Position numbers and translations under genes: made by a program
The notes under the pieces: generated by a model
The model's database searches: none
The model's input: the letters and a program-made list of their open reading frames with translations, nothing else
Told to the model about the DNA's origin: nothing
Shown: positions 1 to 7,876 of the stretch, in pieces
How positions within the stretch are numbered: position 1 is the first letter of the stretch
How the letters are laid out: the number at the start of each line of letters is the position of its first letter
Assembly (NCBI GenBank): GCA_964442745.1
Contig: CAYUAI010000110.1
Location: forward strand, 1 to 11,794
Source: CAYUAI01 sp964442745
GTDB lineage: Bacteria; Pseudomonadota; Gammaproteobacteria; S012-40
Direction: 5' to 3'
Length of the DNA stretch: 11,794 nucleotides

Positions 1-40
1 GCTTCCCTGGCTTCCCTCGCTTCCCTCGCTTCCCTCGCTT
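1..40. repeat. 9-bp tandem repeat at window edge
   Basis: Four consecutive 9-base units (GCTTCCCTG once, then GCTTCCCTC three times) are followed by a truncated fifth unit GCTT. The array touches the first base of the window, so it may continue outside. On the other strand the unit reads GAGGGAAGC. It lies in a gene-free stretch downstream of fliJ and is visibly richer in G+C than the AT-rich sequence next to it. A 9-base unit would keep a reading frame, so it could be the end of a repeat-containing gene outside the window, but nothing inside shows this. The repeat is seen directly; any role is unknown. Confidence 0.85.
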
Positions 41-358
41 TGCTAACAAAACCATTCGCCGTTAAAATTTGTTATCGTTTGCGAAAGACTTCATATACCA
101 TGCGTCTAAACCAATTCCTTTTGAAAAATTAACACAAGCCATTTACCGTAACACGGTCATACATCAGCAAACGCTATACCATCTTTCATTGTGAATGAAA
201 AATCCCCATCATCGCACAACACAATAACTCATATCGCTTTGTCTAACGATCAAGAATAATACGTCACTGAGTAACAATCGATTAGAGAGAAAATAAAGAA
301 GGTGGAGTTAACTAAAGAAGAATCAGCTAGATAGAGGGCACATATCAGTTAGCATACA
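41..358. other. Gene-free stretch downstream of fliJ
   Basis: No convincing coding region is visible on either strand. It is AT-rich. It contains a short perfect hairpin at 184-200 (arms TTTCATT and AATGAAA, three-base loop) and a spaced inverted pair TAACAAA/TTTGTTA at 44-50 and 68-74. Neither has the GC-rich stem plus T-run of a standard rho-independent terminator in the direction of the fliJ transcript. The operon must end somewhere here or further left, but I cannot point to the site. Confidence 0.6.
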
Positions 359-808
359 CTAAGTAATATTATTACGCTTTTTTTCAGCGTTTGCTTGACG
401 ATCATCAATTTCTTTTTGAATTATTTTTTCTTCTTGTTGCTGTTCTTTCTGTTGATAGCGTTGGTTGATACTCACAATCGCCTTAGTTTTGTTTCTAGCG
501 GCTAACCATTGCCGTTTTTTCTCATCATATTCGAATTCAAGCTGATTAATTGCCTCTTCTTGCTGGCGAATAGCATCATCAAGGTTCATCATAAAAGACT
601 GAAAATCTCGCATTTGTAGCGCGGATAAGCCCACTTGCCCTAAATCAATAAACCGCTGACCATACTCAGCCCGATACTTGGACAAATCATTGAGACGCGC
701 CTGATACGCTAATAATTTTTGTTGTAAGCCTCCCAACATACGCGCCGAATTATTTTCTTGAAACTCAGTAATTTGTATTACTCGATGCAATCGCTTTGAA
801 GCTTTCAT
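359..808 (-). CDS. fliJ: Flagellar export protein FliJ
   Basis: FliJ is the small coiled-coil stalk of the flagellar type III export ATPase. In the known family it inserts into the centre of the FliI hexamer, resembles the gamma subunit of F1-ATPase, and helps escort export chaperones. The 149-residue product has the usual family length and is almost wholly charged and helical. It has long heptad-like stretches at about 20-60 and 70-110, a QWLAARNK segment near residues 100-107 typical of FliJ, and a Q/E/K-rich tail after residue 115. The ATG overlaps the fliI stop codon in an ATGA arrangement, so translation is probably coupled to fliI. Sequence conservation in FliJ is low, so the call rests on length, composition and its place after fliI. 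No fliK or other flagellar gene is visible after it in this window. Confidence 0.9.
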   Translation of the reverse strand: MKASKRLHRVIQITEFQENNSARMLGGLQQKLLAYQARLNDLSKYRAEYGQRFIDLGQVGLSALQMRDFQSFMMNLDDAIRQQEEAINQLEFEYDEKKRQWLAARNKTKAIVSINQRYQQKEQQQEEKIIQKEIDDRQANAEKKRNNIT

Positions 809-2187
809 TTAGCTGGTTGACTGATTTGAGGCGTCATCACCGTTTGTAACATTTCAATACTTTTCTGAAAATTCACCGGTTCATTAATACCTTGTTGTAA
901 GAAATTCATTTGATGAGGTTGCATCTTGATCGCCTCATCAATACGCGCATCACTACCTCGCGCATAAGCTCCAACACTGACTAAATCCTTGCTTTGTTGA
1001 TAGGTAGAAAAAACTTGTTTAAATTTACGAGCAACCTGCTGATGAGCATCGGAGGTAATTTCAGTCATTGCACGACTAATGGATTGCTCAATATCAATGG
1101 CGGGATAGTGCCCAGCCTCCGCCAGCTGCCTCGTCAGTACAACGTGTCCATCTAAAATGGCTCGTGCCGCATCCGCAATGGGATCTTGCTGATCATCACC
1201 TTCGGCAAGCACCGTATAAAAAGCGGTAATCGATCCACCACCTTCATCACCATTACCTGCACGCTCAACAAGCTTGGGAATTTTTGCAAAGACTGACGGT
1301 GGATAACCACGCGTAGCGGGCGGCTCACCAATAGCAAGCGCAATCTCTCGTTGAGCTTGCGCATAGCGGGTCAAGGAATCCATCAGTAGCAACACATTGC
1401 GACCAGTATCACGAAAATATTCTGCAATGCTAGTGGTTAATGCCGCACCCTGTAGCCGCAAAATCGGCGAACAATCTGCCGGCGCAGCAACAACCACAGC
1501 ACGCGCCATGCCTTCTGTCCCTAAAATATTTTGGATAAATTCCTTAACTTCCCGCCCCCGCTCACCAATCAAGCCAACCACAATGACATCGGCTTCAGTA
1601 AAACGCGTCATCATACCGAGTAAAACACTTTTTCCCACACCACTGCCCGCAAATAATCCCATTCGTTGCCCACGCCCCACCGTCAACATGGCATTAATGG
1701 CTTTGACCCCCACATCTAATGGCTCTGAGATAGGCATTCGATTCAATGGATTAATGGTCTCACCATGTATCGATATGCGTTTTTTCGTTAACAACGGACC
1801 TTTACCGTCTAATGGCCGACCAGTACCATCAAGTACACGACCTAACAATTCATCACCAACCGGCGTATCGTAAACGTGGGCGCTAGGGATAACCCGGGCG
1901 TTTGGCACCACTCCCCGTAATTCACTGGTGGGCATCAAAAATAATTTCTCACCAGAAAAACCAACCACCTCGGCCTCAATTCTTGTATCATTAGGCCCCA
2001 CCACAAAACACCGAGAACCAATCGGCGCTTGACATCCCATCGCCTCCATTGTCATGCCAACCATTTGTGTAAGTTTACCTTCGATGACAAGTGGCACAGC
2101 CTGATCCAACTGCCTACGATAGCCTTTTAGATTCGTTAACCAAATCGCGGATCGATCAAATTTCACCATGAAGTATATTCTGCTCAT
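805..2187 (-). CDS. fliI: Flagellum-specific ATPase FliI
   Basis: FliI is the cytoplasmic ATPase of the flagellar type III secretion apparatus. It hydrolyses ATP and, with the proton motive force, helps deliver rod, hook and filament subunits to the FlhA/FlhB gate. The 460-residue product shows the F1-beta-like fold: an N-terminal beta-barrel region to about residue 110, a Walker A loop AGSGVGKS at 180-187, the GERGREV motif at 208-214 with the likely catalytic Glu209, and a Walker B strand LLLMD at 266-270 followed by SLTRYAQAQRE. The C-terminal part carries GSDARIDEAI, typical of FliI/SctN ATPases. The presence of FliH and FliJ next to it marks it as flagellar, not an injectisome ATPase. 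The ATG at 2187 lacks a clear Shine-Dalgarno sequence. A second in-frame ATG six codons later (2169) is a possible alternative start. Confidence 0.97.
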   Translation of the reverse strand: MSRIYFMVKFDRSAIWLTNLKGYRRQLDQAVPLVIEGKLTQMVGMTMEAMGCQAPIGSRCFVVGPNDTRIEAEVVGFSGEKLFLMPTSELRGVVPNARVIPSAHVYDTPVGDELLGRVLDGTGRPLDGKGPLLTKKRISIHGETINPLNRMPISEPLDVGVKAINAMLTVGRGQRMGLFAGSGVGKSVLLGMMTRFTEADVIVVGLIGERGREVKEFIQNILGTEGMARAVVVAAPADCSPILRLQGAALTTSIAEYFRDTGRNVLLLMDSLTRYAQAQREIALAIGEPPATRGYPPSVFAKIPKLVERAGNGDEGGGSITAFYTVLAEGDDQQDPIADAARAILDGHVVLTRQLAEAGHYPAIDIEQSISRAMTEITSDAHQQVARKFKQVFSTYQQSKDLVSVGAYARGSDARIDEAIKMQPHQMNFLQQGINEPVNFQKSIEMLQTVMTPQISQPAK

Positions 2188-2228
2188 CAGAAATTAAAAA
2201 CCAACTTCACTCACATGATCAGCTGATA

Positions 2229-3095
2229 TTAGCTGTCCGTAGTTAAGTCATTTTGCTCAATATCATGAATCGGTTCACCAGAGTGAGATTGACATTCCGT
2301 GGTATTCTCTAACAAGGATTGTACAACCTCTTCTGGTTGTTGAACGTCAGCATTAGGGGGTAATACATTATCGGACTGTCGATCACCGCCGAGTACTTGC
2401 GTAATAATGGTCGCCAAGCGTGCTTCTACACTCACATCAATAAACGACACGGCTGTCTCTATTTTACAACCACCGCGGGTTAACATGGGATCTTCAATGA
2501 TACGCCATCGGTGATCTGATTCTGTCCCGTCAAAATCAACTGATAATGATTCTTGGATTAATTTTTTATCTTCAGGATGTAAAAGTACGCAGATATCTCG
2601 AGCAGAAACGGGAAGCACGGATACCGCCTCTCGCACAACAGCAATGACATGGCCTGGATCTATTTTCAATTCGCGTCGAACTAAATGCTTCGCAACCGCC
2701 ATCGCAAGCGCAACGAGTTCTTGTTCCACTTGTCTATCTAGCGATACCAAAGGTTCGGCTAAACATGAGATCAATTGTTGCCATTGATTAGCCATTTCCT
2801 GTATCTGTTGTGCACCTTGTACAGTGCCTTGCTGTATGCCTTGCGTAATACCTTGCTCTACACCTTCTTTAAAACCTGAGTCAAACCCTTCTTGTCGGCC
2901 TTGAGAAAACCCTTCATCATAAGCCTCCTGTCTCGCTTGCTTTTGTATTTCTTCAATACTTTCAGCTGTTGGAAATCCCGGCTTCAGCTCTCCATTAGCA
3001 ATCGGTGACTCACCATGACTCATATCGGGAGGCACCCATACTTTTAATTTCTCAGCATTCTCTTTTGATATAACTTTAGGTGTATATTGGGGCAT
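2229..3095 (-). CDS. fliH: Flagellar assembly protein FliH
   Basis: FliH is the peripheral-stalk-like regulator of FliI. The known protein dimerises, binds the FliI N-terminus, restrains its ATPase activity and docks it to the C-ring protein FliN and to FlhA. The 288-residue product has a short N-terminal tail with a tryptophan (KVWVPPDM, 18-25), resembling the aromatic docking segment of the family. A striking glycine-repeat helix follows, with Gly at 62, 66, 70, 74, 78, 82, 86, 90 and 94, the GxxxG signature of FliH. The C-terminal domain (about 110-240) resembles the E subunit of V-type ATPases and contains AKHLVRRELKIDP. The last about 45 residues are acidic and look disordered. The start is an ATG with no strong ribosome binding site, 43 bases after fliG. 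Confidence 0.95.
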   Translation of the reverse strand: MPQYTPKVISKENAEKLKVWVPPDMSHGESPIANGELKPGFPTAESIEEIQKQARQEAYDEGFSQGRQEGFDSGFKEGVEQGITQGIQQGTVQGAQQIQEMANQWQQLISCLAEPLVSLDRQVEQELVALAMAVAKHLVRRELKIDPGHVIAVVREAVSVLPVSARDICVLLHPEDKKLIQESLSVDFDGTESDHRWRIIEDPMLTRGGCKIETAVSFIDVSVEARLATIITQVLGGDRQSDNVLPPNADVQQPEEVVQSLLENTTECQSHSGEPIHDIEQNDLTTDS

Positions 3096-3138
3096 TTTAT
3101 TTCGTTAAGTTATTATTCATGTCAAGCAGCAATATCAA

Positions 3139-4161
3139 TTAGATAAATTCATCGCCACCACCAGCTAATGTAATTTCTCCACTTTCAGCCATGCGCCTAG
3201 CGACGGCCACAATAGATTTTTGAGCAGACTCCACGTCACTGAGTTTCACCGGCCCTTTTCCTTCTAAATCATCTTGCAACATTTCCGCTGCCCGTTTTGA
3301 CATATTATTGTAAATTTTATTTTTAAGCTCATCCGAAGATCCTTTTAACGCCAACACTAAATCTTCCGTAGACACTTCTCTGAGCAATCCCTGAATTCCT
3401 CGATCATCCACCTCGATAAGATTATCAAAAACAAACATGAGATCTTGAATACTATCAGCTAATTCACCATCCACATCTTTAATACTATCCACAATCTCAC
3501 TTTCTATAGCGCTATCCATGAAGTTTAAAATATTTGCCGCCGTCTTAATACCACCCACAGAAGACGATTTTACATTTTGGTTTCCTGCAAATTGTTTTTC
3601 AAGGATTTCGTTTAATTCTTGCAATGCAGAAGGCTGTATCCCCTCTAAAGTGGCAATCCGTAATATGATATCAACTCGAACCGGTTCCGGAAAAATAGCA
3701 AGTACTTCAGCAGCCTGATCATGCTCTAAAAAGGACAAAACAATCGACATAATTTGCGGATGCTCGTTACGTATGATGTCCGCAATCGCACGAGGATCCA
3801 TCCATTTAAAAGCTTCTAAGCCTCGAATATTTCCACCAAGCAATATACGATCAATTAAGTTACTTGCTTTACCTTCACCTAACGCCCTAACCAATACATT
3901 TCTAACATAATCATCTCCATCCATATTTAAAGCCGTTGAGTGCCTAACTAATCCATAAAATGATTTAACGACAGCATGTAACTGTGGTTTAGTAATACCA
4001 CTTAATGATGCCATTGATAGACCAATTTTTTGCACTTCTTTAGGACTCATGTGTTGCAATATTGCCGCCGCTTCTTCCTCACCTAAACCCATTAATAGAA
4101 TCGCAGAGCGTTCCGCGCCAGATAAATTTTCAATGACTTTATTATCGATTTCGTTACTCAT
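3139..4161 (-). CDS. fliG: Flagellar motor switch protein FliG
   Basis: FliG is the rotor protein on the cytoplasmic face of the MS ring. It binds FliF through its N-terminal domain, FliM through its middle domain, and receives torque from the MotA-type stator at its C-terminal domain. The product has 340 residues from the chosen ATG. Visible family marks are the EHPQ motif at 133-136 in the middle domain, a Gly-Gly hinge near 203-204, and a C-terminal torque helix with the VDDR cluster (Asp252, Asp253, Arg254) followed by LLREV (Arg261). The C-terminus ends in EFI, close to the family's usual EFV. The ATG lies inside the fliF end as ATGAGTAA, giving an 8-base overlap and probable translational coupling. 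A GTG directly before it (4164) could also start translation, adding one residue. Confidence 0.98.
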   Translation of the reverse strand: MSNEIDNKVIENLSGAERSAILLMGLGEEEAAAILQHMSPKEVQKIGLSMASLSGITKPQLHAVVKSFYGLVRHSTALNMDGDDYVRNVLVRALGEGKASNLIDRILLGGNIRGLEAFKWMDPRAIADIIRNEHPQIMSIVLSFLEHDQAAEVLAIFPEPVRVDIILRIATLEGIQPSALQELNEILEKQFAGNQNVKSSSVGGIKTAANILNFMDSAIESEIVDSIKDVDGELADSIQDLMFVFDNLIEVDDRGIQGLLREVSTEDLVLALKGSSDELKNKIYNNMSKRAAEMLQDDLEGKGPVKLSDVESAQKSIVAVARRMAESGEITLAGGGDEFI

Positions 4162-5923
4162 CACCCAACCAATTTTTTACTATTTGCGCAACGAATTTTG
4201 GATCATCTTGCACTAGTTTTCGAATAATTTCGAGAATTTTATCATTATCTTCATCCTCTAAGCGTTTTTGATTTTCTTCTTCATCTTCCTCCTCTTCACT
4301 AGCAACGTTTTCCTTACCTGCTGGCGTCGCCTCCAGTTCTGATTCAGGAACTGGATCACCATTTTCATCAAGCTGAGGCAATTGTTTCTTTTCTTCTTTC
4401 GTGATTTCCTGGTATTTCAACGCTTTAATCACAGGTCGTATAATTAATAAAATCGCCATCAGTATTGCAAAAATTGCTAATACTTGCTTTGCTAGATTTA
4501 AAAACCAAGGTTGCTGCCAAATAGGCAACTCGGGATCTTCAGCCACAGGCTTTTCTTCCCGGAAAAATGCATTGGTCACATTCAGACTATCGCCTCGTTG
4601 TAATTCAAAACCAACGGCCTCTTTCACTAGCAAAGTAATTTGATTTATTTCCTCAGGGGTTAAAGAAATATTATCAATCGTACCATCGTCTTTAAGCACA
4701 CTCTTGTCATCAACAACCACAGCCACCGATAAACGCTGTAACCTTCCCGGCGAAAATCGAGTATGACTAATGGTTTTATCGAGCTCATAATTAAAAGAAG
4801 ACCGTTTACTTCTTCTTGAAGGTGGTTCATTCTCACCCGCTTTTCCTTTACCTGCTTTTTCCGGTGCTCTTGCAGCACCCGGCGGCTGATTAGTTAATGC
4901 ACCGGGAATTCCGCCAACGCCTCCGCCCCGACTTTCTTCTTCGACGATATTTTCGCTACGTACAGACGGCAAATCCGGGTTAAATGTTTCTTGGGTACTT
5001 TCAGTAACCGAAAAATCAACCATTGCATCCACTTCTGCACGAACCCCTTCAAAACCAACAATCGGCGATAAAATTCGTTCAATACGCTCAACATAATAGC
5101 TTTCAAGTTTTTGCTTGTACTCAAACTGAGCGGACGACAATATCATATCCTGAGGAATATTTTTCTTAGTTAGCATTGTCCCCGTTTGATCAACCACGGT
5201 TACTTTTTCTGCATTTAAATCTGGTATACTTGCAGCGACTAAATGTACTATCGCTGAAACCTGATCATTATTCAGCGATTTTCCTCGTGCTAAGTTCACC
5301 AACACTGAAGCTGACGGCTCTTTTCGATTTCGGATAAATACCGACTGTTTAGGAATAGCTAAATGTACGCGGGCAGACTCCACATTTTGCAATCGTTTTA
5401 CCGATCGTGCTAATTCCCCCTCGATAGCACGCTGGTAACGCGCTTTCTCCATAAACTGACTTGTCCCAAATCCTGAACTTTCATCCAGCATCTCAAAACC
5501 ATCATTACCTGCATTTGGTAGCCCTTCTGCCGCCAATTGCAATCGTACTTCATGCACTTGATCTTCGGGAATCAATATTTCCCCTGAATTTTCATCCAGT
5601 TTGTATGGAATGTTTTGTTGTTTTAGGAATTGTGCAATTTCTCCAGAAGATTTCTCAGACAATTTACCAAACAATAACTTATAATTTGGCTCAATCGACC
5701 AAACTATAACGATAACAATAAAAGCAAGCGCAGCAGCCAATGCAACCAATAGCTGTACTTGTTTTGGACGATTTAAGCGATTATAACCCTGCAATAAGAT
5801 GTTGGATGATGTTTCAGGTGTTGCTTCAGGCATAGCCATTGGGCTATCAACAGGCACACTACTAGATACCCCAGTCGAGGGAACATTAGCATCTGGTAAA
5901 TTATCTGCATTTGCAGTAGCCAT
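4154..5923 (-). CDS. fliF: Flagellar M-ring protein FliF
   Basis: FliF forms the MS ring in the inner membrane, the base on which rotor, rod and export gate assemble. The 589-residue product has a disordered Pro/Ser/Ala N-terminus, a first membrane helix at about 55-76, and a YscJ-like ring domain at about 80-250 containing EGELARSVKRLQNVESARVHLAIP. A second periplasmic region follows (about 265-455) with a Gly/Ala/Pro/Lys-rich low-complexity loop at 331-375, which matches the known flexible beta-collar insertion. The second membrane helix is at about 473-497. The cytoplasmic tail carries a very acidic run at 543-560 and ends in DDPKFVAQIVKNWL, the helix that binds FliG. The start codon is ATG with only a weak Shine-Dalgarno. 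It lies 43 bases after fliE and overlaps fliG. Confidence 0.98.
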   Translation of the reverse strand: MATANADNLPDANVPSTGVSSSVPVDSPMAMPEATPETSSNILLQGYNRLNRPKQVQLLVALAAALAFIVIVIVWSIEPNYKLLFGKLSEKSSGEIAQFLKQQNIPYKLDENSGEILIPEDQVHEVRLQLAAEGLPNAGNDGFEMLDESSGFGTSQFMEKARYQRAIEGELARSVKRLQNVESARVHLAIPKQSVFIRNRKEPSASVLVNLARGKSLNNDQVSAIVHLVAASIPDLNAEKVTVVDQTGTMLTKKNIPQDMILSSAQFEYKQKLESYYVERIERILSPIVGFEGVRAEVDAMVDFSVTESTQETFNPDLPSVRSENIVEEESRGGGVGGIPGALTNQPPGAARAPEKAGKGKAGENEPPSRRSKRSSFNYELDKTISHTRFSPGRLQRLSVAVVVDDKSVLKDDGTIDNISLTPEEINQITLLVKEAVGFELQRGDSLNVTNAFFREEKPVAEDPELPIWQQPWFLNLAKQVLAIFAILMAILLIIRPVIKALKYQEITKEEKKQLPQLDENGDPVPESELEATPAGKENVASEEEEDEEENQKRLEDEDNDKILEIIRKLVQDDPKFVAQIVKNWLGDE

Positions 5924-5966
5924 CGAATATAAAATACTCTTAAATTAAGTTAATTAGTTACTAATT

Positions 5967-6284
5967 TTAAACCGGCATACTCATAATGTCTTTATAGGAT
6001 TCTAATAGTTTGTTTCTTACTTGAATTGTTGCATTAAAGGCGATAGATGCTTTTTGCGAAGCAATCATGACTTCTGGCAAATCAACACCAGGCACTCCTA
6101 GCTCAAGTTTTGTTTTCATGTTGTCCGATGTTTTTTGTAGCGCGTTAACACTATCTATTGCTTCTTTAAATAAAGTTGAAAAATTCCCATGTGGATTATT
6201 TGTTTCACTAATCGATTGCTTATTTGCCAATGCAGACATCGTATTTAATTCAGCCAATAAACGGCTATTATTTATGCTATCCAC
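5967..6284 (-). CDS. fliE: Flagellar hook-basal body complex protein FliE
   Basis: FliE is the small protein linking the MS ring and export gate to the proximal rod, and is the first rod component exported. The product has about 105 residues, the family's usual size. The conserved C-terminal half is clear: LPEVMIASQKASIAFNATIQVRNKLL, then an SYKDIMSMPV end, shared with FliE across proteobacteria. The start is not ATG: a TTG at 6287 and a GTG at 6284 are adjacent. An AAGGA ribosome binding site lies 7 bases before the GTG but only 4 before the TTG, so GTG is preferred. It follows fleR by 44 bases, and I see no good sigma-54 promoter just before it, so it may be read through from fleSR. Confidence 0.96.
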   Translation of the reverse strand: MDSINNSRLLAELNTMSALANKQSISETNNPHGNFSTLFKEAIDSVNALQKTSDNMKTKLELGVPGVDLPEVMIASQKASIAFNATIQVRNKLLESYKDIMSMPV

Positions 6285-6291
6285 CAACTTT

Positions 6292-6296
6292 TCCTT
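6292..6296 (-). promoter_or_regulatory. Ribosome binding site of fliE
   Basis: AAGGA on the minus strand, 7 bases before the GTG at 6284 and 4 bases before the TTG at 6287. The spacing favours the GTG as the real start of fliE. Confidence 0.6.
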
Positions 6297-6328
6297 TTAA
6301 CCGACATTCAGAATTAAGACCTATGTTC

Positions 6329-7720
6329 TTAATCATTTATTCCATATGCCTTGGGAATTTCGATGCCACACTCTCGCATGCGAGCCATTTTGTAACGTAA
6401 AGTTCGCTGACTAACTCCCAGCTTTTCTGATGCGTTTTTTCGACTACCATTTGATTCTTTTAACGCTTCAACAATTAAATTAAACTCTTGATTTTTTAAA
6501 CTACTATCCAAAGTATTTGATTGATGATTAACAGACGATAGTACTTCCTGACTTAGTTTTTGATCTATCATTTCATCTGATATCGAGTGTTCAAACATAA
6601 TGTGTTGAGTGCTAATAATATTATTAGTTTGCAAGATAATGGCTCGTTGCACAACATTATCTAATTCTCTTACATTGCCAGGCCATACATAATTTTTTAG
6701 CATCGCTTGTGCAAGCTGATCCATTTTAGGCACGACTCTATTGTTCGCTTCGAGATGACACCTAATCAAATGCCTCGCAATGGGAATGATATCACCCGGC
6801 CTATCTCTCAATGCAGGTAACATAATAGGAAAAACATTAAGCCGATAATATAAATCTTCTCGAAAACGACCTTCTTTTACTTCCTTTTTCATTTCACGAT
6901 TAGTCGTTGCAATAACACGAACATCTAACGAAATAGTTTTCGAGCCACCGAGACGTTCGACTTCACGCTCTTGCAATACGCGCAACAATTTTGCTTGAAG
7001 TGAAAGATCCATCTCTGAAATTTCATCTAGCAACAAGCTACCACCATTAGCCTGCTCAAATTTTCCAGGCGATGATTTATAGGCGCCAGTGAATGCCCCT
7101 TTTTCATAACCGAAAAGCATGGCTTCTAACATATTTTCAGGAATAGCGGCGCAATTTATCGCAATAAATGGCATCTTATTTCTTACTGAGCTTCGGTGTA
7201 TCTCCTTAGCAAAAACTTCTTTACCCGTACCACTTTCTCCACAAATCATTACCGTTGCATCGCTTTGCGCCACCCGCTGAGTCAGTTTTAGCATCTCAAT
7301 GGTTTTTGGATCCTCTGCGATCAAAGACCCACCAAGCAATTCATCATTAGGCAAATAGTCCGCAATGGTATTAATTAACACTTCCGCTTCAAATGGCTTC
7401 ACTAAATAATCGACAGCACCATCATGCATTGCTTCTACTGCTTTTTGTATCGTGCCAAACGCAGTCATTAATACAAAAGGAATCTCGCTAAACTTATTTT
7501 TCGCTTCTCTTAATAGCTGATGGCCATCCATACCGCTCATTTGCACATCAGAGATAACCATATTTACATCGTTATCTGCAAGCAATGCTAACGCCATATT
7601 TCCATCACTTGCTTCTACGACATCATAACCGGCCATTTGTAGTGTATCATTGAGCGCTTCACGCAATGATTCATCATCTTCGACAATCATAATTTGATGT
7701 TTTAGATTTCTATTGTTCAT
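6329..7720 (-). CDS. fleR: Sigma-54-dependent response regulator FleR
   Basis: FleR is the NtrC-type response regulator paired with FleS. In Pseudomonas and Legionella-like bacteria it activates mid-class flagellar genes with sigma-54. The product has 463 residues from the ATG. An intact receiver domain occupies about 8-120, with acidic residues Glu14-Asp15-Asp16, phospho-acceptor Asp58 in ISDVQMSGMDG, Thr86 and Lys108. The AAA+ domain has Walker A GESGTGKE at 161-168, the sigma-54-contacting GAFTGA loop at 208-213 and Walker B LLLDE ending at 233. A Fis-type helix-turn-helix lies at about 427-448 (KNASEKLGVSQRTLRYKMARM). The start is uncertain: a GTG at 7729 adds three residues, and neither start has a strong Shine-Dalgarno. 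It sits 156 bases after fleS from this start. Length, domain order and neighbours all fit FleR. Confidence 0.95.
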   Translation of the reverse strand: MNNRNLKHQIMIVEDDESLREALNDTLQMAGYDVVEASDGNMALALLADNDVNMVISDVQMSGMDGHQLLREAKNKFSEIPFVLMTAFGTIQKAVEAMHDGAVDYLVKPFEAEVLINTIADYLPNDELLGGSLIAEDPKTIEMLKLTQRVAQSDATVMICGESGTGKEVFAKEIHRSSVRNKMPFIAINCAAIPENMLEAMLFGYEKGAFTGAYKSSPGKFEQANGGSLLLDEISEMDLSLQAKLLRVLQEREVERLGGSKTISLDVRVIATTNREMKKEVKEGRFREDLYYRLNVFPIMLPALRDRPGDIIPIARHLIRCHLEANNRVVPKMDQLAQAMLKNYVWPGNVRELDNVVQRAIILQTNNIISTQHIMFEHSISDEMIDQKLSQEVLSSVNHQSNTLDSSLKNQEFNLIVEALKESNGSRKNASEKLGVSQRTLRYKMARMRECGIEIPKAYGIND

Positions 7721-7840
7721 CTGACTCACGCTGTTTATCGATCATACCAAAAATTAAATAACAATGACTAAGACGTATCCCACTAAAAAATCAATACTGA
7801 GAGCAGCACCTCATCACTCCTCTTTGATATTTCTCAACAA

Positions 7841-7857
7841 GGCAGATTCTTAACCGA
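7841..7857 (-). promoter_or_regulatory. Weak sigma-54-like site before fleR
   Basis: In the fleS-fleR gap the minus strand has the minimal GG-N10-GC pattern (GG at 7854-7855, GC at 7842-7843). Both elements depart clearly from consensus: the -24 reads CGGTTA and the -12 reads CTGC. It may be chance. If real, it would give fleR and downstream genes a start separate from fleS. Confidence 0.2.
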
Positions 7858-7876
7858 GGCTATCAGCTATTGCGCT

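Noticed and set aside
184..200. Hairpin after fliJ considered as operon terminator
   Set aside because: The 7-bp stem is AT-rich and has no T-run after it in the direction of the fliJ transcript.
1397..1873. 158-codon open frame on the plus strand inside fliI
   Set aside because: It is antisense to the conserved ATPase core of fliI, and its Pro/Ser/Thr-rich product is a typical shadow translation.
6313..6333. 7-bp inverted repeat at the fleR stop as a terminator between fleR and fliE
   Set aside because: The stem is AT-rich, overlaps the stop codon and lacks a T-run; a terminator here would also separate fliE from any visible promoter.
6408..6423. GG-N10-GC pattern inside the fleR end as a sigma-54 promoter for fliE
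   Set aside because: The -12 part reads CAGC and the -24 part fits only partly; it lies in conserved fleR coding sequence.
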